Shown here: one piece after another, positions 16,101 to 24,644 of the stretch
How the letters are laid out: every line of letters starts with the position of its first letter
Position numbering within the stretch: the first letter of the stretch is position 1
Source: Streptococcus sp. 263_SSPC
GTDB lineage: Bacteria > Bacillota > Bacilli > Lactobacillales > Aerococcaceae
DNA: 41,720 bases
NCBI RefSeq assembly: GCF_001071995.1
Contig: NZ_JVNU01000033.1
Span: 1 to 41,720, forward strand
Reading direction: 5' to 3'
Position numbers and translations under genes: made by a program
Notes under the pieces: generated by a model
Database searches by the model: none
Seen by the model: the letters and a program-made list of their open reading frames with translations, nothing else
Told to the model about the DNA's origin: nothing

Positions 16101-16358
16101 CTCGCAATGATTGGGGATAATAAGCACTACGGTGAAATCGTGGCACCAGAGAACAAGATGCTTGCGATGGCTCGTGAGGCTGCTCGATTATCGAAAGATT
16201 CGAGCAATAGTGCGGAAGTAATTATGTTATTAAGACAATTAGTCACACTTGTTGCTGGATTGGATTTGAATATCGATGGTGAATCGGTTACGAGAAAAAT
16301 CTTTGAAATTGGAAACGAAATCCAAAGAAGAACAAATCAACCTTTATTAGATTTCTAG
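13125..16358 (+). CDS. Tail tape measure protein
   Basis: Sets tail length and probably helps DNA entry through the membrane. The 1077-aa chain opens MATKIGDVELGLVVNQQGF and has the phage minor tail domain (GSEAIKLGSDLNEVQNVVDV; YASGLSETMAKRYTGTFGAM; TSLAGDVASFYNISQDEA). A glycine-rich linker with KGKGK in the middle lies at about residues 350-375. Hydrophobic segments occur around 690-730. After that comes a tryptophan-rich repeat zone of about 33-residue units (WN-x-IV-x-VF-x3-GQWF) at 15,400-15,800. The C-terminus carries NTPQLAMIGDNKHYGEIVAPE, common to such proteins. ATG at 13125 follows AAGGAGGTGGACAA. Length suggests a tail of ordinary siphovirus size. Confidence 0.9.
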   Translation: MATKIGDVELGLVVNQQGFTNQLNGIQQKVMGFAKVLAGAFAVKKLIDFGSEAIKLGSDLNEVQNVVDVAFPKMSKQVDDFAKSAMYASGLSETMAKRYTGTFGAMSKAFGFSEQQAYEMSTALTSLAGDVASFYNISQDEAYTKLKSVFTGETETLKDLGVVMTQTALDAYAMANGFGKTTAEMSEAEKVALRFAFVQSQLALASGDFARTSDSWANQVRIMKLQFQSFMASVGQGLINLFTPVIQVLNFLLSKLLTVGNAFRALTELLTGKKSQAGGGIQETADAVGNLADNMQGAGGGAGDMADAVDDAGGAADKAGGAAKKAAKEMKSLMGFDKINKLSEPNDDSGGGGGGGGGGKGKGKGGGGGGGGQPKGAQVDMGKIAEGDNQLKKFFEDLFGRIGELLAKFKAGFDAAFHSEGLERMKVALERIGATLQEIFTDPQVVQSFNDMLDKWAYALGQFTGAIASVGVGIGVFLTESIANALDNHKEQIKKALVNTIDATGDMVKAAGNIAQAIGDTIYKVLTSEGAVKIGEAIAGAFISLYVDIKEIGAKLGRDLMKAFETIITKNAPKLTEAFNTMLKNIAPIFKTLERGVEDVGSMFKRVYDNSIGPLILQWGDMISGLVGTIIDGFNNHVNPILEKVGKAFGEVYDQYVKPMIDSLGNAISIIVEAISRIWTALEPLYNLLASALGPILGVIAGLLGGLLLAAIAGISLALKGLFDFLSWIFDILGNGVTAIAEFADKAMTAIPEGFQAAWDGIVAIFSGIGQWFADRWNDIVTAFSNVATWFSTMFTNAWNSIVNVFKSIGQWFKDRWNDVVNALSNVATWFGTMFKNAWNGIVNVFSVAGSWFSGIWGGIKAVFSGVVEFFRGIFQGAWNTITSIFSTIPNWFSNIFSKAWAGVRDVFSTGGRIFMGITEGILGTFKTVVNGIIGGINRVITIPFNGINGILDGIRGISVMGVSPFSWIGRISTPQIPMLAQGGFVKANTPQLAMIGDNKHYGEIVAPENKMLAMAREAARLSKDSSNSAEVIMLLRQLVTLVAGLDLNIDGESVTRKIFEIGNEIQRRTNQPLLDF

Positions 16359-16368
16359 GAGGTGCAAG

Positions 16369-16707
16369 ATGGCAGAAATCATAGTGAATGGAGTTGCTCT
16401 TGCATCTCCTGTGTCTATATCAAACAGCGATGAAATCATTTGGAGCTCTGGGACTGGTCGAAGTGCGAACGGTCAAATGAGCGGAGATGTCATCGCAAAC
16501 AAGAAAACAATTCAAATCTCTTGGGGAATCTTAACTCAAGATGAATATAACGCCATTCGAAATATCCCAAGCGGATTCTTCAATGCGGTCGTGCTAGGTC
16601 AATCGATTAGAGCGTATCGAAGCACAATCTCGGGAAGTTGTCTTGGGACATTTAGCGATGGCATAACTTACTACAACGATGTATCGACATCGTTCATTGA
16701 GCAATAG
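16369..16707 (+). CDS. Small tail protein (DUF6711-like)
   Basis: The 112-aa beta-rich protein begins MAEIIVNGVALASPVSISNS and contains TIQISWGILTQDEYNAIRNI, the features I associate with DUF6711 proteins of Gram-positive phages. It follows the tape measure gene, where distal tail proteins are normally found. It is much shorter than a classic Dit protein, so it may be a reduced Dit or an adaptor at the tail tip. ATG at 16369 follows TAGGAGGTGCAAG. Family assignment is from memory of sequence pattern only. Confidence 0.65.
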   Translation: MAEIIVNGVALASPVSISNSDEIIWSSGTGRSANGQMSGDVIANKKTIQISWGILTQDEYNAIRNIPSGFFNAVVLGQSIRAYRSTISGSCLGTFSDGITYYNDVSTSFIEQ

Positions 16708-16717
16708 GAGTGATGAA

Positions 16718-18655
16718 ATGCTAGAAACAACTCAAGAGTATAGAGATGCGATTGTGTCTGATGTTCGAGTGATTCAAGCCTCATTCACGCTCAACAATCA
16801 GACTTATGATAAGTCACATCTAAAGAAAATCGAACATGATGCTTCCATCTCTGGAGGCTCATCGTTCGTTCCCGGTGGCACATTCATCAATTCCCTATCT
16901 GTCGAACTGAATCAGATAGTCGAGGGAATTGAGGAGATGATGCCATCAACAGCGAGCCTCGGTGTTCAAACAATTGACGGTCAAGCGGCAATGTTGCCCC
17001 TTGGTCGTTTTTTTGTGACTGAAATCAAGCTCGACCGTAATTCAAAAATTACAAAATTAAAACTTCAAGATGAATTCGTGAGATTGCTTGGAATGTATGA
17101 AAGTAAACTCTCGTATCCAACAGGGTCCCGAGAAGTATTCCAAGAAATCGTGACGATGACTGGAATCCCTGTGAGTGATGCAATCAATCTCCCAGATGTG
17201 TCCATCAAGACCAAATTGGAGAAAACAACATTCAGAGATGCCATCATGTATCTTGCTCAATTGGATGGAATGTTCGCACGATTCAATCGTGATGGCAAGC
17301 TCGACTTCATCGATTTGAAGACTACCACGAAACAAATCACGAGAAGTCAATATGGAGCTACTGGATTGGTACGAGATGAAATCAAGTACAAACTCGGATC
17401 CATTGAATGTACTGTCGATAAGACCAAGATTGTATCGGGAAACCGCTCGGGGAACAAGATGGTTCTCAAGAATCCATGGATGACTCAACAATTGCTCGAC
17501 CGTTTATATAACAAGTATCGAGATTTGAGCTTCTATCCATACGAATTATCATGGCGAGGCGATATCGATACCGAACCCGGGGACTGGGTCTCAGTCTATT
17601 GGGGTTCGGAGAATACACGATTCGACATCCCTGTGTTCTCGCATCACATCACATTCGATGGTGGATTGAGTTCGAAGACGAATGCGAAAGAATCGGGGCA
17701 ATCTCAATCACAATACAAGTATCGTGGACCCGTCCAAGAAAAGCTTGATTATATTGAGAGCCTTACGACCAAGATTGGTCGTTTGTATTTGGACGAGGCT
17801 GAACCTATAAACCCTAAAGATGGCGACAAGTGGATGAAGCCTAGTGGTGGATATGCCATCATGTATGAACGTGTGGACGGTCAATGGATCCGTAAGGTGG
17901 ACACCGCTGACCTGAACAAGATTATCGAGACGATAACGACTGATGAAGTCATTGCTAAGAAGATTAGTGCTGGCTTGATTCAATCATTAGAAATCAACGC
18001 ACGACAAATCACAGCAGGCTCACTCGATTTGAATCGAATCTCCATCACGAATGGCAGCAAGCCAATCATGGAAGTTCGAGATGGCAAAATCTACTTCGAT
18101 GTATCAAGTGTCGAGGACTTCAAGAAGCCAATCAAAGAAGTCGAAGCAAAGCTCGAGATGAAAGCTGACAAGCTCATCACAGAAGACCAACTCAAACATC
18201 TACAAGACCAACAATTGGTGATGATGCAAGAGATGAAAGCGAAAGCGACTCTTGAGACGGTCTTGGAGTGGAAGGCTAAGTATGAAGCGTTCGTAAAATC
18301 GAACGAATCAGACAGAAAACAAGCACAAGATGACCTCGTGTCACTCTCTCAACGTATGGTGGGGATTCAAAACGACTTAGGCTCTATGACCGCTATTTGG
18401 AACGCTATTGACCGCAATATGAAATTTGGGAATGAAGGGCTCTCAATTGGGAATCCTCAAGGAGATAGCTCGATTCTTGTGTCCGACAATAGAATCTCGA
18501 TGATGAGTGGTGGTCGAGAAGTCATGAGCATATCCCAAGGGGTTATCCATATTGACAATGGTGTATTCACTAAATCGATTCAAATTGGATACTATGTGGA
18601 ATCTCAATACAATGTGAATCCAAAATATAACGTTATCCGTTACGTAGGACCGTAG
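16718..18655 (+). CDS. Tail-associated baseplate protein (Tal-like)
   Basis: ATG at 16718 with AGGAG at 16707-16711 is chosen; the frame is open further upstream but overlaps the previous gene. The 645-aa protein has an N-terminal part resembling tail-hub proteins (DVRVIQASFTLNNQTYDKSH; GRFFVTEIKLDRNSKITKLK; DTEPGDWVSVYWGSENTRF). A long coiled-coil stretch follows at about 470-560, then a repeat-like C-terminal end (SILVSDNRISMMSGGREVMS). It probably joins the tail tip to the receptor-binding proteins encoded next. No peptidase or hyaluronidase motif is obvious. Confidence 0.72.
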   Translation: MLETTQEYRDAIVSDVRVIQASFTLNNQTYDKSHLKKIEHDASISGGSSFVPGGTFINSLSVELNQIVEGIEEMMPSTASLGVQTIDGQAAMLPLGRFFVTEIKLDRNSKITKLKLQDEFVRLLGMYESKLSYPTGSREVFQEIVTMTGIPVSDAINLPDVSIKTKLEKTTFRDAIMYLAQLDGMFARFNRDGKLDFIDLKTTTKQITRSQYGATGLVRDEIKYKLGSIECTVDKTKIVSGNRSGNKMVLKNPWMTQQLLDRLYNKYRDLSFYPYELSWRGDIDTEPGDWVSVYWGSENTRFDIPVFSHHITFDGGLSSKTNAKESGQSQSQYKYRGPVQEKLDYIESLTTKIGRLYLDEAEPINPKDGDKWMKPSGGYAIMYERVDGQWIRKVDTADLNKIIETITTDEVIAKKISAGLIQSLEINARQITAGSLDLNRISITNGSKPIMEVRDGKIYFDVSSVEDFKKPIKEVEAKLEMKADKLITEDQLKHLQDQQLVMMQEMKAKATLETVLEWKAKYEAFVKSNESDRKQAQDDLVSLSQRMVGIQNDLGSMTAIWNAIDRNMKFGNEGLSIGNPQGDSSILVSDNRISMMSGGREVMSISQGVIHIDNGVFTKSIQIGYYVESQYNVNPKYNVIRYVGP

Positions 18656-18672
18656 GAAAGGAGGAAATATGA

Positions 18673-20727
18673 ATGACTATACAATACTTTAGTGGGAATT
18701 GGCATTCCTTCCTCGAGTTTAACGTAACAACGGCTTCACAAGATAGAGTTGCGAACTTATCCATTGCAAAAGTTACTGTTTCAATTGGCTTTGAGCAAAA
18801 CTGGCCGATTGAATTCAGTAACACTTACGGAGCATACGTTGGTTTGCAAATGGCAGGGCAAACACGTTATTTGAGTTTTGGAGAGTTGTTCCTTGATGGT
18901 TCTAAGAAGAATCTTGGGACGGTTGAATTTACTGTTCCACATGACGAGGATGGAAGTGCCACACGAACATTGAGCGTTTGGACTGGTTCAACGGATGGAA
19001 TCACATACAATAATTGGTATTTAGGTTCAATCAACACGAGCGTAACGCAAACATTCGCTAAAATTCCAAGGATGTCTAAGGTCGCATCCGTATCTGGAAC
19101 GAGAGAACTCGGGCAAGAGCTCACAGTCACGCTCGATAGAAAGGTCGAATCATTCACGCATCAAGTCTGGTATAAGGTTTGGGGCTCTGATTGGTACGAT
19201 TTAGGGACAGGGCTTGGAACGACAGTCAAGTTCACTCCATCACCCGAGAATGCCCGAAAAAATGTGAACGTAGCATCGAGTACGTTTGATATTTGTGTCC
19301 GAACTTTTGATGGTGATAAGCAAATCGGGATTGATGAATATAGCGTTGGATGGTATATCGGTCTACCTAGTGGAACACAACCAAGACTCGAGACCATTGA
19401 GCTTGTTGACAAAGCAAAAGCAACCAAAGACATTGTGGGCAAGAATACATTCGTCCAAACGTTCTCTGAGATGGTAGGAACGTTCAAAGGGATGGAGGGC
19501 ACTTACGGATCCACAATCAAGACATTCCATGCTGAGGTAGTTGGACAGAAGATGGCAATCACATCAAATGGTGGCACATTCCAATTCTTCAAAAATTTTG
19601 GTGACTACAATGTCGAAGCGTATGTCATCGATAGTCGTGGGCTCAAGTCCAATGTTGTGACCGTAACAATCAAGGTGCTTCAATACTTCGCTCCAATACT
19701 TTCGTTTGAAGCGGTTCGAGGCGGTGGAGACCAACAAACGATTGTCGTTCGAAGAACTGCTCGCATCGCACCTCTCATGGTCGATGGAGTCCAAAAGAAT
19801 CCAATGCGTTTGAAATTTAAGGTAAAACCTGCAAATGACGGGTATTTCACCGACAACAAGGGTGGAGGCATTGATTCCACAGTCATCAACTCGCTCACAA
19901 ATTCGAATTCGGACTTGTTTGGGACATTTGCTGCCGATAAGGCTTGGATTGTCGAAGGAACAATCTCGGATGCTTATGCGAGCTTCACGTTCACTGCTCC
20001 AATCGTAGGTCCCGAAGAGGTAGTTCAATGTAGAACTCCGAAGGGGACTAGTTTTGGAAAGGTGTGGGAGAAAGGCTCAATTGATGCAAAAGGAGATATA
20101 TATTCTCACAATGAGCTTGTTCAAGTAGGAAGATTGACTCAAATCGATGGTAAATCCATAAAGATGACAGGATCCGCAAATGACTTGATGAAAACTGGAC
20201 TCTTCTATTCATATGGGATGAGCGACCTTCCTTCAAATTTGACTGGTTCTCAATTATATGGCTACATCCAAGTCAATACACATCCAAGTGATGAGAATTA
20301 CGTGATGCAAACTTATACACCGTATGATGCGAATGTAATTTACATGAGGAGAAAAACAAATTATGGATGGCAGCCGTGGGTTCGATTTACGCCTAGCGAT
20401 GTTCCAATTTCAGGACAATGGTCAAACGCAACATATCTGAACGGGTGGAGGAATTATAGCAACGATTATAATCCTGTTCAATACAAACTAAATGGAGATG
20501 GTTCGATTGAGTTGAGGGGTAGTTGTAAAGGTGGAAATGCGACACAATGGAAAGAAGTGCTCAAGATTAACTTGCCGACAAAACTTGAAAAAACAACGTT
20601 CATCAGAGGGATGACGAAAGACTATAATTTGTGCACATTAACTGTTTATGAAGATGGAAGAATAGTAGTCGTTAAGGATGTAAACAGCGATTGGTTATGC
20701 CTTGATGGAATCACAATAACAAATTAG
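18673..20727 (+). CDS. Baseplate / receptor-binding structural protein (DUF859-like, knob domain)
   Basis: The 684-aa protein starts at ATG 18673 behind AAAGGAGGAAATATGA. The N-terminal 130 residues (FSGNWHSFLEFNVTTASQDR; WPIEFSNTYGAYVGLQMAGQ) look like the siphovirus DUF859 group. The middle contains repeated beta domains (RMSKVASVSGTRELGQELTV). The segment LMKTGLFYSYGMSDLPSNLT to GWQPWVRFT resembles the pyocin-knob domain of tail fibres, followed by a small C-terminal beta domain that may bind the receptor. The last 300 bases appear less GC-rich than the rest, which fits exchange of the binding tip. The role in host adhesion is inferred from fold pattern and position. Confidence 0.75.
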   Translation: MTIQYFSGNWHSFLEFNVTTASQDRVANLSIAKVTVSIGFEQNWPIEFSNTYGAYVGLQMAGQTRYLSFGELFLDGSKKNLGTVEFTVPHDEDGSATRTLSVWTGSTDGITYNNWYLGSINTSVTQTFAKIPRMSKVASVSGTRELGQELTVTLDRKVESFTHQVWYKVWGSDWYDLGTGLGTTVKFTPSPENARKNVNVASSTFDICVRTFDGDKQIGIDEYSVGWYIGLPSGTQPRLETIELVDKAKATKDIVGKNTFVQTFSEMVGTFKGMEGTYGSTIKTFHAEVVGQKMAITSNGGTFQFFKNFGDYNVEAYVIDSRGLKSNVVTVTIKVLQYFAPILSFEAVRGGGDQQTIVVRRTARIAPLMVDGVQKNPMRLKFKVKPANDGYFTDNKGGGIDSTVINSLTNSNSDLFGTFAADKAWIVEGTISDAYASFTFTAPIVGPEEVVQCRTPKGTSFGKVWEKGSIDAKGDIYSHNELVQVGRLTQIDGKSIKMTGSANDLMKTGLFYSYGMSDLPSNLTGSQLYGYIQVNTHPSDENYVMQTYTPYDANVIYMRRKTNYGWQPWVRFTPSDVPISGQWSNATYLNGWRNYSNDYNPVQYKLNGDGSIELRGSCKGGNATQWKEVLKINLPTKLEKTTFIRGMTKDYNLCTLTVYEDGRIVVVKDVNSDWLCLDGITITN

Positions 20728-20738
20728 GGGGCAAAAAT

Positions 20739-20954
20739 ATGAATTTAGAACAAGCAAAAACTCGCAAGACTCAACTTGAGAGAGAGGTTGAAGTCGAAAA
20801 AGAAGAAATCTATACATTCTCGATTGATAAGTCGAAGTTTGAGCAGCAAGCTCAAAATCTTCAAGACAAAATCGAATTTAAGAGTCGAGACCTCAACACC
20901 AAACAACAAGAAATCAACACTCTGGCAATAGCAATCGAGGTCACGGAACGATGA
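20739..20954 (+). CDS. Small coiled-coil protein (71 aa)
   Basis: ATG at 20739 follows TTAGGGGGCAAAAAT. Almost the whole chain is a predicted coiled coil with high Glu, Gln and Lys content (QAKTRKTQLEREVEVEKEEI; QDKIEFKSRDLNTKQQE). No membrane segment is seen. It overlaps the next gene by four bases (ATGA). Small coiled-coil proteins commonly precede holin genes in these phages and are thought to be tail-fibre or lysis accessories, but the role here is unknown. Confidence 0.6.
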   Translation: MNLEQAKTRKTQLEREVEVEKEEIYTFSIDKSKFEQQAQNLQDKIEFKSRDLNTKQQEINTLAIAIEVTER

Positions 20955-21370
20955 ATCCATTCTTCTCCGATGCGGTCGTAATCGCTGTGATAGGTGGTGT
21001 TGTGAGCTTGATTACGACTAGAATTTCAACCCAATCAAAGAAACACACAAATGAAATTTTGAATCGATTGGACGGAATGGCGGAACAAATCCAAGATGTG
21101 AGAATGGATGTTCAAAAAGTCGAGAGTATTGGAAACGACAATCGAGAAGGTATTCGAACCACAGCGAGATTCAGACTATACGACACAATGTCAAGAGCCA
21201 TCGAACGTGGATGGACAACAGTCGATGAAGCTCGAGAGATTGGCAAACTTTACAAAGCATACGTGAATCTTGGGGGGAATGGAGAAATCCATGACTTACA
21301 TGAAATCTTCTTGAGATTGCCAATCAAATCAAAAACAGAAATCAATATACAAATAAGAGAGGATGTTTAA
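20951..21370 (+). CDS. Phage membrane protein upstream of the holin
   Basis: The 139-aa protein has one N-terminal membrane segment (DAVVIAVIGGVVSLITTRIS), then a coiled segment (EILNRLDGMAEQIQDVRMDV), and a soluble C-terminal domain with RFRLYDTMSRAIERGWTTVD and KAYVNLGGNGEIHDLHEIFL. Proteins of this layout next to holin genes are frequent in streptococcal and lactococcal phages and are assumed to assist lysis. ATG at 20951 overlaps the previous stop. The gene ends two bases before the holin start. Confidence 0.65.
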   Translation: MNPFFSDAVVIAVIGGVVSLITTRISTQSKKHTNEILNRLDGMAEQIQDVRMDVQKVESIGNDNREGIRTTARFRLYDTMSRAIERGWTTVDEAREIGKLYKAYVNLGGNGEIHDLHEIFLRLPIKSKTEINIQIREDV

Positions 21371-21372
21371 AT

Positions 21373-21729
21373 ATGGAACAATTACAAGCAACAATCATCA
21401 ATGGAATCGTGAGCATTTTAGTCGTGTTAGTAGGACTAGCATTCACAGGCTTGAAGGGATTCATCGAAACTAAAGCGACAGAATTGAAAGCCAAAACGGA
21501 TGCTAAGAACTACGAGCTTGCAAAATCCATCACTCACACGGTCGTGAATGCTGTGGAACAAATTTTCAGAGATGTTCAAAACGCAAGTCAAGACAAGTTC
21601 CAAGTGGCTTTTGATAATGTGACGAAAGAGCTTGAAAAAGCTGGAATCAATTTGGATGATGAATCCAAAAAAGTATTGATTGAATCTGTCGTTAATGGAT
21701 TCAATGAATTGAAAAATATTGAAGGCTAA
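21373..21729 (+). CDS. LLH-type phage holin
   Basis: Forms membrane lesions that release the endolysin at the end of the lytic cycle. The 118-aa product has one N-terminal membrane segment ([20 protein letters not shown]), then an amphipathic helical part ([40 protein letters not shown]) and a polar C-terminus. This is the layout of the holin_LLH family (phage LL-H type). ATG at 21373 follows GAGAGGATGTTTAAAT. A terminator directly after it separates it from the fibre and endolysin genes. Confidence 0.85.
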   Translation: MEQLQATIINGIVSILVVLVGLAFTGLKGFIETKATELKAKTDAKNYELAKSITHTVVNAVEQIFRDVQNASQDKFQVAFDNVTKELEKAGINLDDESKKVLIESVVNGFNELKNIEG

Positions 21730-21744
21730 GAATACGGATCCACA

Positions 21745-21770
21745 GAGGGCTCATTGCGGGTCCTCTTTTT
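21745..21770 (+). terminator. Terminator after the holin gene
   Basis: GAGGGCTC (21745-21752) pairs with GGGTCCTC (21758-21765), including two G-T wobbles, with a five-base loop and five T. It ends the late structural run. The fibre gene that follows has its own GGAGG site and may be read through or have its own promoter. Confidence 0.72.
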
Positions 21771-21791
21771 ATTTATGGGAAGGAGGAACGT

Positions 21792-23387
21792 ATGGAAAAA
21801 GTAATCGAGAAATATTTGAGCATTACATCAGCCAATCGAGTCGTTGAGAACTTATATCATGAAATTTACAGCAAAGACAAAGGCACAGCAACGTTCAAGT
21901 TCACTATTGATGAATTGACAGCTTCAAAGGTTCTTTGTCTCTTTTATTTCAAGTACACAAAGAGATACAAAACTGTTGAGGCTACAATCGAGGGTAACAA
22001 TATTACAGTTCCATTCGATAGCTCACTAATCACTACGGATGAGCCTGTTGTGGGATATATCTATTTTGAAAAAGTAGAGAAATCAACGGATGTTTACTCA
22101 TTCTTATTCAATGTACGTGTTAGTGAAATTGATAAGGCTCAAGAAACACCGCTCATCGAACGAGTGACGGGGCGTGTGGTTGATGTTGAAAACATCGTAA
22201 CCAAACAAGAGTTGGATGCACTGTTCAACAAAATCAAAGAGCAAGGTGGAACGTATGACGACAGCTCGTTGCGTGGCGAGATTTCGCAAATTTCGGGCAA
22301 AATTGAGGCTTTAGAACAAAAGACGGATAAAGACACCATCTATGACGATGAGCCCTTAAAACGCCGAATATCAGCTTTAGAGAGCAAGTCCGAAATCGAC
22401 ACGAGCAACTTCGCAACCAAGCAGGAACTACAAAATATTACCTTAACACCCGGACCGAAAGGCGACAAGGGTGAAGCTGGGGAGCGTGGGCCGATAGGAC
22501 CGCAAGGTTTGACGGGACCAAGAGGGGCGGACGGTCAGCAAGGCTTACAAGGTATCCAAGGAGAGCGAGGTCAAGACGGGCAACCCGGACCAAAAGGTGA
22601 ACGAGGAGAACAAGGACAAAAAGGGGATACAGGCGAACGAGGTCCGCAAGGTATTCAAGGCACACCGGGTCCAAAAGGCGAGAACGGTCGAGATGGCGTG
22701 GGTATTCCACAAAAATTGAGCATCGCTGGGAACGTTGTGACTCTTTCTGATGGTGGTGGAAGCATCACACTCCCAACTGCCGCAGCAACGTCAAGTGGCA
22801 ATTCGGGGCAAGTTAGTCAGTACGAAATCCATGGCACTGGAATGCCTAATGGAAAGGTAACCGCTCCTATTGGGACGACATACGTTGACACAGCAGTCAC
22901 AAACGGTGCTCTTAAATGGATTAAGAGACGAGGAAACGACAATCAAGGATGGGAAGTTCTGGCAGGTGACACGGGTTGGCGTACACTTCCAATCGTTTCA
23001 AAGTTGGGCGGTTCATTCTTAAAAATTCGCAGAAAAAACGACACGATTATATACCAATTTGGCGGTTTAAGTTGGGGTTGGTTCGGTGTTATTCGCAGAG
23101 GCGGCGCAGGCTATCAAGTTCAAGGGTCAGACCGTGAACGAAATTGTTACATTTTAGGTTTAAATGGCGTTCCTCAAGGATTTCGCTCTGAGGCTTCCCT
23201 CATTGGAGGAATATATAACGACAAGGGAATACCATATGGAACGTGGTATTTGGGAGGGGCTGGAGATAGTAACATGTTACGCTTCCAATTTATCGACCCC
23301 GTTCCAACAGACCGAGACATCGGAGACATCCGAGTGAGCTTGATTACGTATTTAACAAGCGAGCCTTGGCCGGTAACATTACCATAA
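21792..23387 (+). CDS. BppU-like baseplate protein with collagen-like repeats
   Basis: The 531-aa protein combines three parts. Residues 1 to about 115 ([39 protein letters not shown]) look like the BppU N-terminal domain that docks to the baseplate. A coiled-coil linker follows. From residue 221 (base 22,452) there are 27 uninterrupted Gly-x-y triplets ending with GRD, a collagen-like triple-helical shaft. The C-terminal 230 residues contain a beta-rich domain ([34 protein letters not shown]) that probably binds the host surface. ATG at 21792 follows GGAAGGAGGAACGT. Its position after the holin and terminator is unusual for a baseplate gene and suggests an acquired or exchanged fibre. Confidence 0.8.
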   Translation: MEKVIEKYLSITSANRVVENLYHEIYSKDKGTATFKFTIDELTASKVLCLFYFKYTKRYKTVEATIEGNNITVPFDSSLITTDEPVVGYIYFEKVEKSTDVYSFLFNVRVSEIDKAQETPLIERVTGRVVDVENIVTKQELDALFNKIKEQGGTYDDSSLRGEISQISGKIEALEQKTDKDTIYDDEPLKRRISALESKSEIDTSNFATKQELQNITLTPGPKGDKGEAGERGPIGPQGLTGPRGADGQQGLQGIQGERGQDGQPGPKGERGEQGQKGDTGERGPQGIQGTPGPKGENGRDGVGIPQKLSIAGNVVTLSDGGGSITLPTAAATSSGNSGQVSQYEIHGTGMPNGKVTAPIGTTYVDTAVTNGALKWIKRRGNDNQGWEVLAGDTGWRTLPIVSKLGGSFLKIRRKNDTIIYQFGGLSWGWFGVIRRGGAGYQVQGSDRERNCYILGLNGVPQGFRSEASLIGGIYNDKGIPYGTWYLGGAGDSNMLRFQFIDPVPTDRDIGDIRVSLITYLTSEPWPVTLP

Positions 23388-23406
23388 TTTAAGGAGGAAT
23401 ATATAA

Positions 23407-24290
23407 ATGGCAACAGTTAGAGAAGTACTTGATTTTATTGTGTATTTAGCAAAAATCGGAAGTGGTGTTGATAACGACCAAATGTATGGATTCCAATGTG
23501 CGGACATCCCTGCTTATATCTCATACCACTATTTTGGGAAATGGCTTTGGGGCAACGCTATTGACCTTCTAAATTCAGCGAAAGCACAAGGTTTTGATGT
23601 GATTTATGAAGGAGATGGAGTCATTGCTAAAGCTGGCGACATCTTTGTGATGGAGGTTCCGGGCAGTCCTTACGGTCACACAGGAATCGTCATTGAAGAT
23701 TCTGATGGTTACACTCTCAAGACCATCGAACAAAATATCGATGGAAACTGGGACTTCCTTGAGGTTGGTGGTCCCGCTCGATTCAACACTCGCTCATACG
23801 CTGGGATGGTTGGATACATTCGATTCCCTTATGGATCCGATACGAGCACACCTGTTCAACGAGAAGGATGGATTCAAGATTCTGTTGGTTGGTACTTCAA
23901 GAACCAAGATGGAACGTATCCATTCAATGCTTGGAAGAATATTGATGGGAACTGGTTTGATTCAATTCTGATGGCTATGCTCTTGAGAATACTTGGTTCA
24001 AGGACGATGAAGGCTTCTGGTATTGGTTGAAACCGGGCGGCTATATGGCTATCGGATGGCATAAGATTGGGGGCAAGTGGTACTTCTTCAACGATGTCGG
24101 AGAGATGAAGACTGGTTGGATTCGTTATTTCGACAAATGGTACTATTGCAACGAGTCGAATGGGGACATGGTATCCAAGGAAGTTCGCAAGATTGGTGAT
24201 GCTTACTACTATTTCAACGAGAATGGAGAGATGCTCGAAAAAGCATCCGTTCGTGTTGATGAAAGCGGAGCAATTCACTTCGAAGAATAA
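23407..24290 (+). pseudogene. CHAP endolysin with cell-wall-binding repeats, interrupted by a frameshift
   Basis: Peptidoglycan hydrolase for host lysis. The first frame (23407-24030) encodes a CHAP domain with Cys31 (GFQCADIPAYI) and His91 (YGHTGIVIED), followed by EQNIDGNWDF. Then come cell-wall-binding repeats of the choline-binding/CW type (WIQDSVGWYFKNQDGTYPFN, AWKNIDGNWF). Near base 23,957 the repeat should read on as WF-D-F-NSDGYALENTWFKDDEG, but that text lies in another frame, which continues to 24290 (GWHKIGGKWYFFNDVGEMKT). Adding one T to the TTTGATTC stretch restores one open frame of 294 codons. The one-base loss could be real or a sequencing error in a T run. The 207-aa truncated form keeps the catalytic domain. 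Confidence 0.82.
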
Positions 24291-24297
24291 ACAACGA

Positions 24298-24323
24298 GCC
24301 TACCTTTCGGGGTAGGCTTTTTT
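24298..24323 (+). terminator. Terminator after the endolysin gene
   Basis: GCCTACC (24298-24304) pairs perfectly with GGTAGGC (24311-24317), with a six-base loop and six T. It marks the end of prophage transcription on the right side. Confidence 0.85.
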
Positions 24324-24328
24324 ATTTT

Positions 24329-24464
24329 GGGGGCAAAATGGGGGCGAAAAAATCGCTTGGGTCATCATTAGTTGTTCTTTACTCGACTTGTGAAGCCTCC
24401 GAAAACACTATAACATCAACAAAAACACGTTTCTTGGATTTTCTTGAATGTCCTATACTCCATC
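24329..24464 (+). other. Phage-side attachment flank
   Basis: This non-coding stretch lies between the endolysin terminator and the rplS-like core. It begins with GGGGGC repeated twice (24329-24334 and 24341-24346) and later has TTCTTG repeated (24431-24436 and 24441-24446). Short repeats in this position often bind the arm sites of phage integrases. No gene is visible here. The assignment is an inference from the neighbouring core. Confidence 0.4.
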
Positions 24465-24512
24465 CGTAACTTACGTGGTAAAGCAGCACGTATCCAAGAA
24501 CGTCGTCGTTAA
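24465..24512 (+). other. Right attachment site (attR) formed by the rplS 3' end
   Basis: Read in frame, these bases encode RNLRGKAARIQERRR and a TAA stop, the C-terminus of ribosomal protein L19. No start or upstream part of the gene precedes it, and phage sequence adjoins directly. A terminator follows, as expected after a native rplS. This is the classic trace of integration into the 3' end of a conserved gene: the intact copy should lie at the left end of the prophage, outside the window. The exact core length cannot be fixed without that left end. Confidence 0.8.
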
Positions 24513-24525
24513 TAGAAACACAAAA

Positions 24526-24555
24526 AGCCTTGATTTATCAAGGCTTTTTCTTTTT
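24526..24555 (+). terminator. Displaced host rplS terminator
   Basis: AGCCTTGA (24526-24533) pairs perfectly with TCAAGGCT (24538-24545), preceded by A residues and followed by a T-rich tail, so it could work in both directions. It stands 13 bases after the L19 stop codon. Confidence 0.82.
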
Positions 24556-24644
24556 GTTTCTTTTTCTGTGGTTTGATATTTTGGGGAGAAAATTGATTTG
24601 GGGAGCGAATAGGCAAGCTTTTCACGTATATTGAATAGCTTGAT

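Noticed and set aside
20739-21370. Holin-antiholin pair
   Set aside because: The first protein has no membrane segment; the second has one, but the LLH-type holin downstream fits the role better.
22438-22710. Open frame on the minus strand opposite the collagen-like repeats
   Set aside because: It is the shadow of the Gly-x-y triplets, with repetitive leucine and arginine composition and no start signal.
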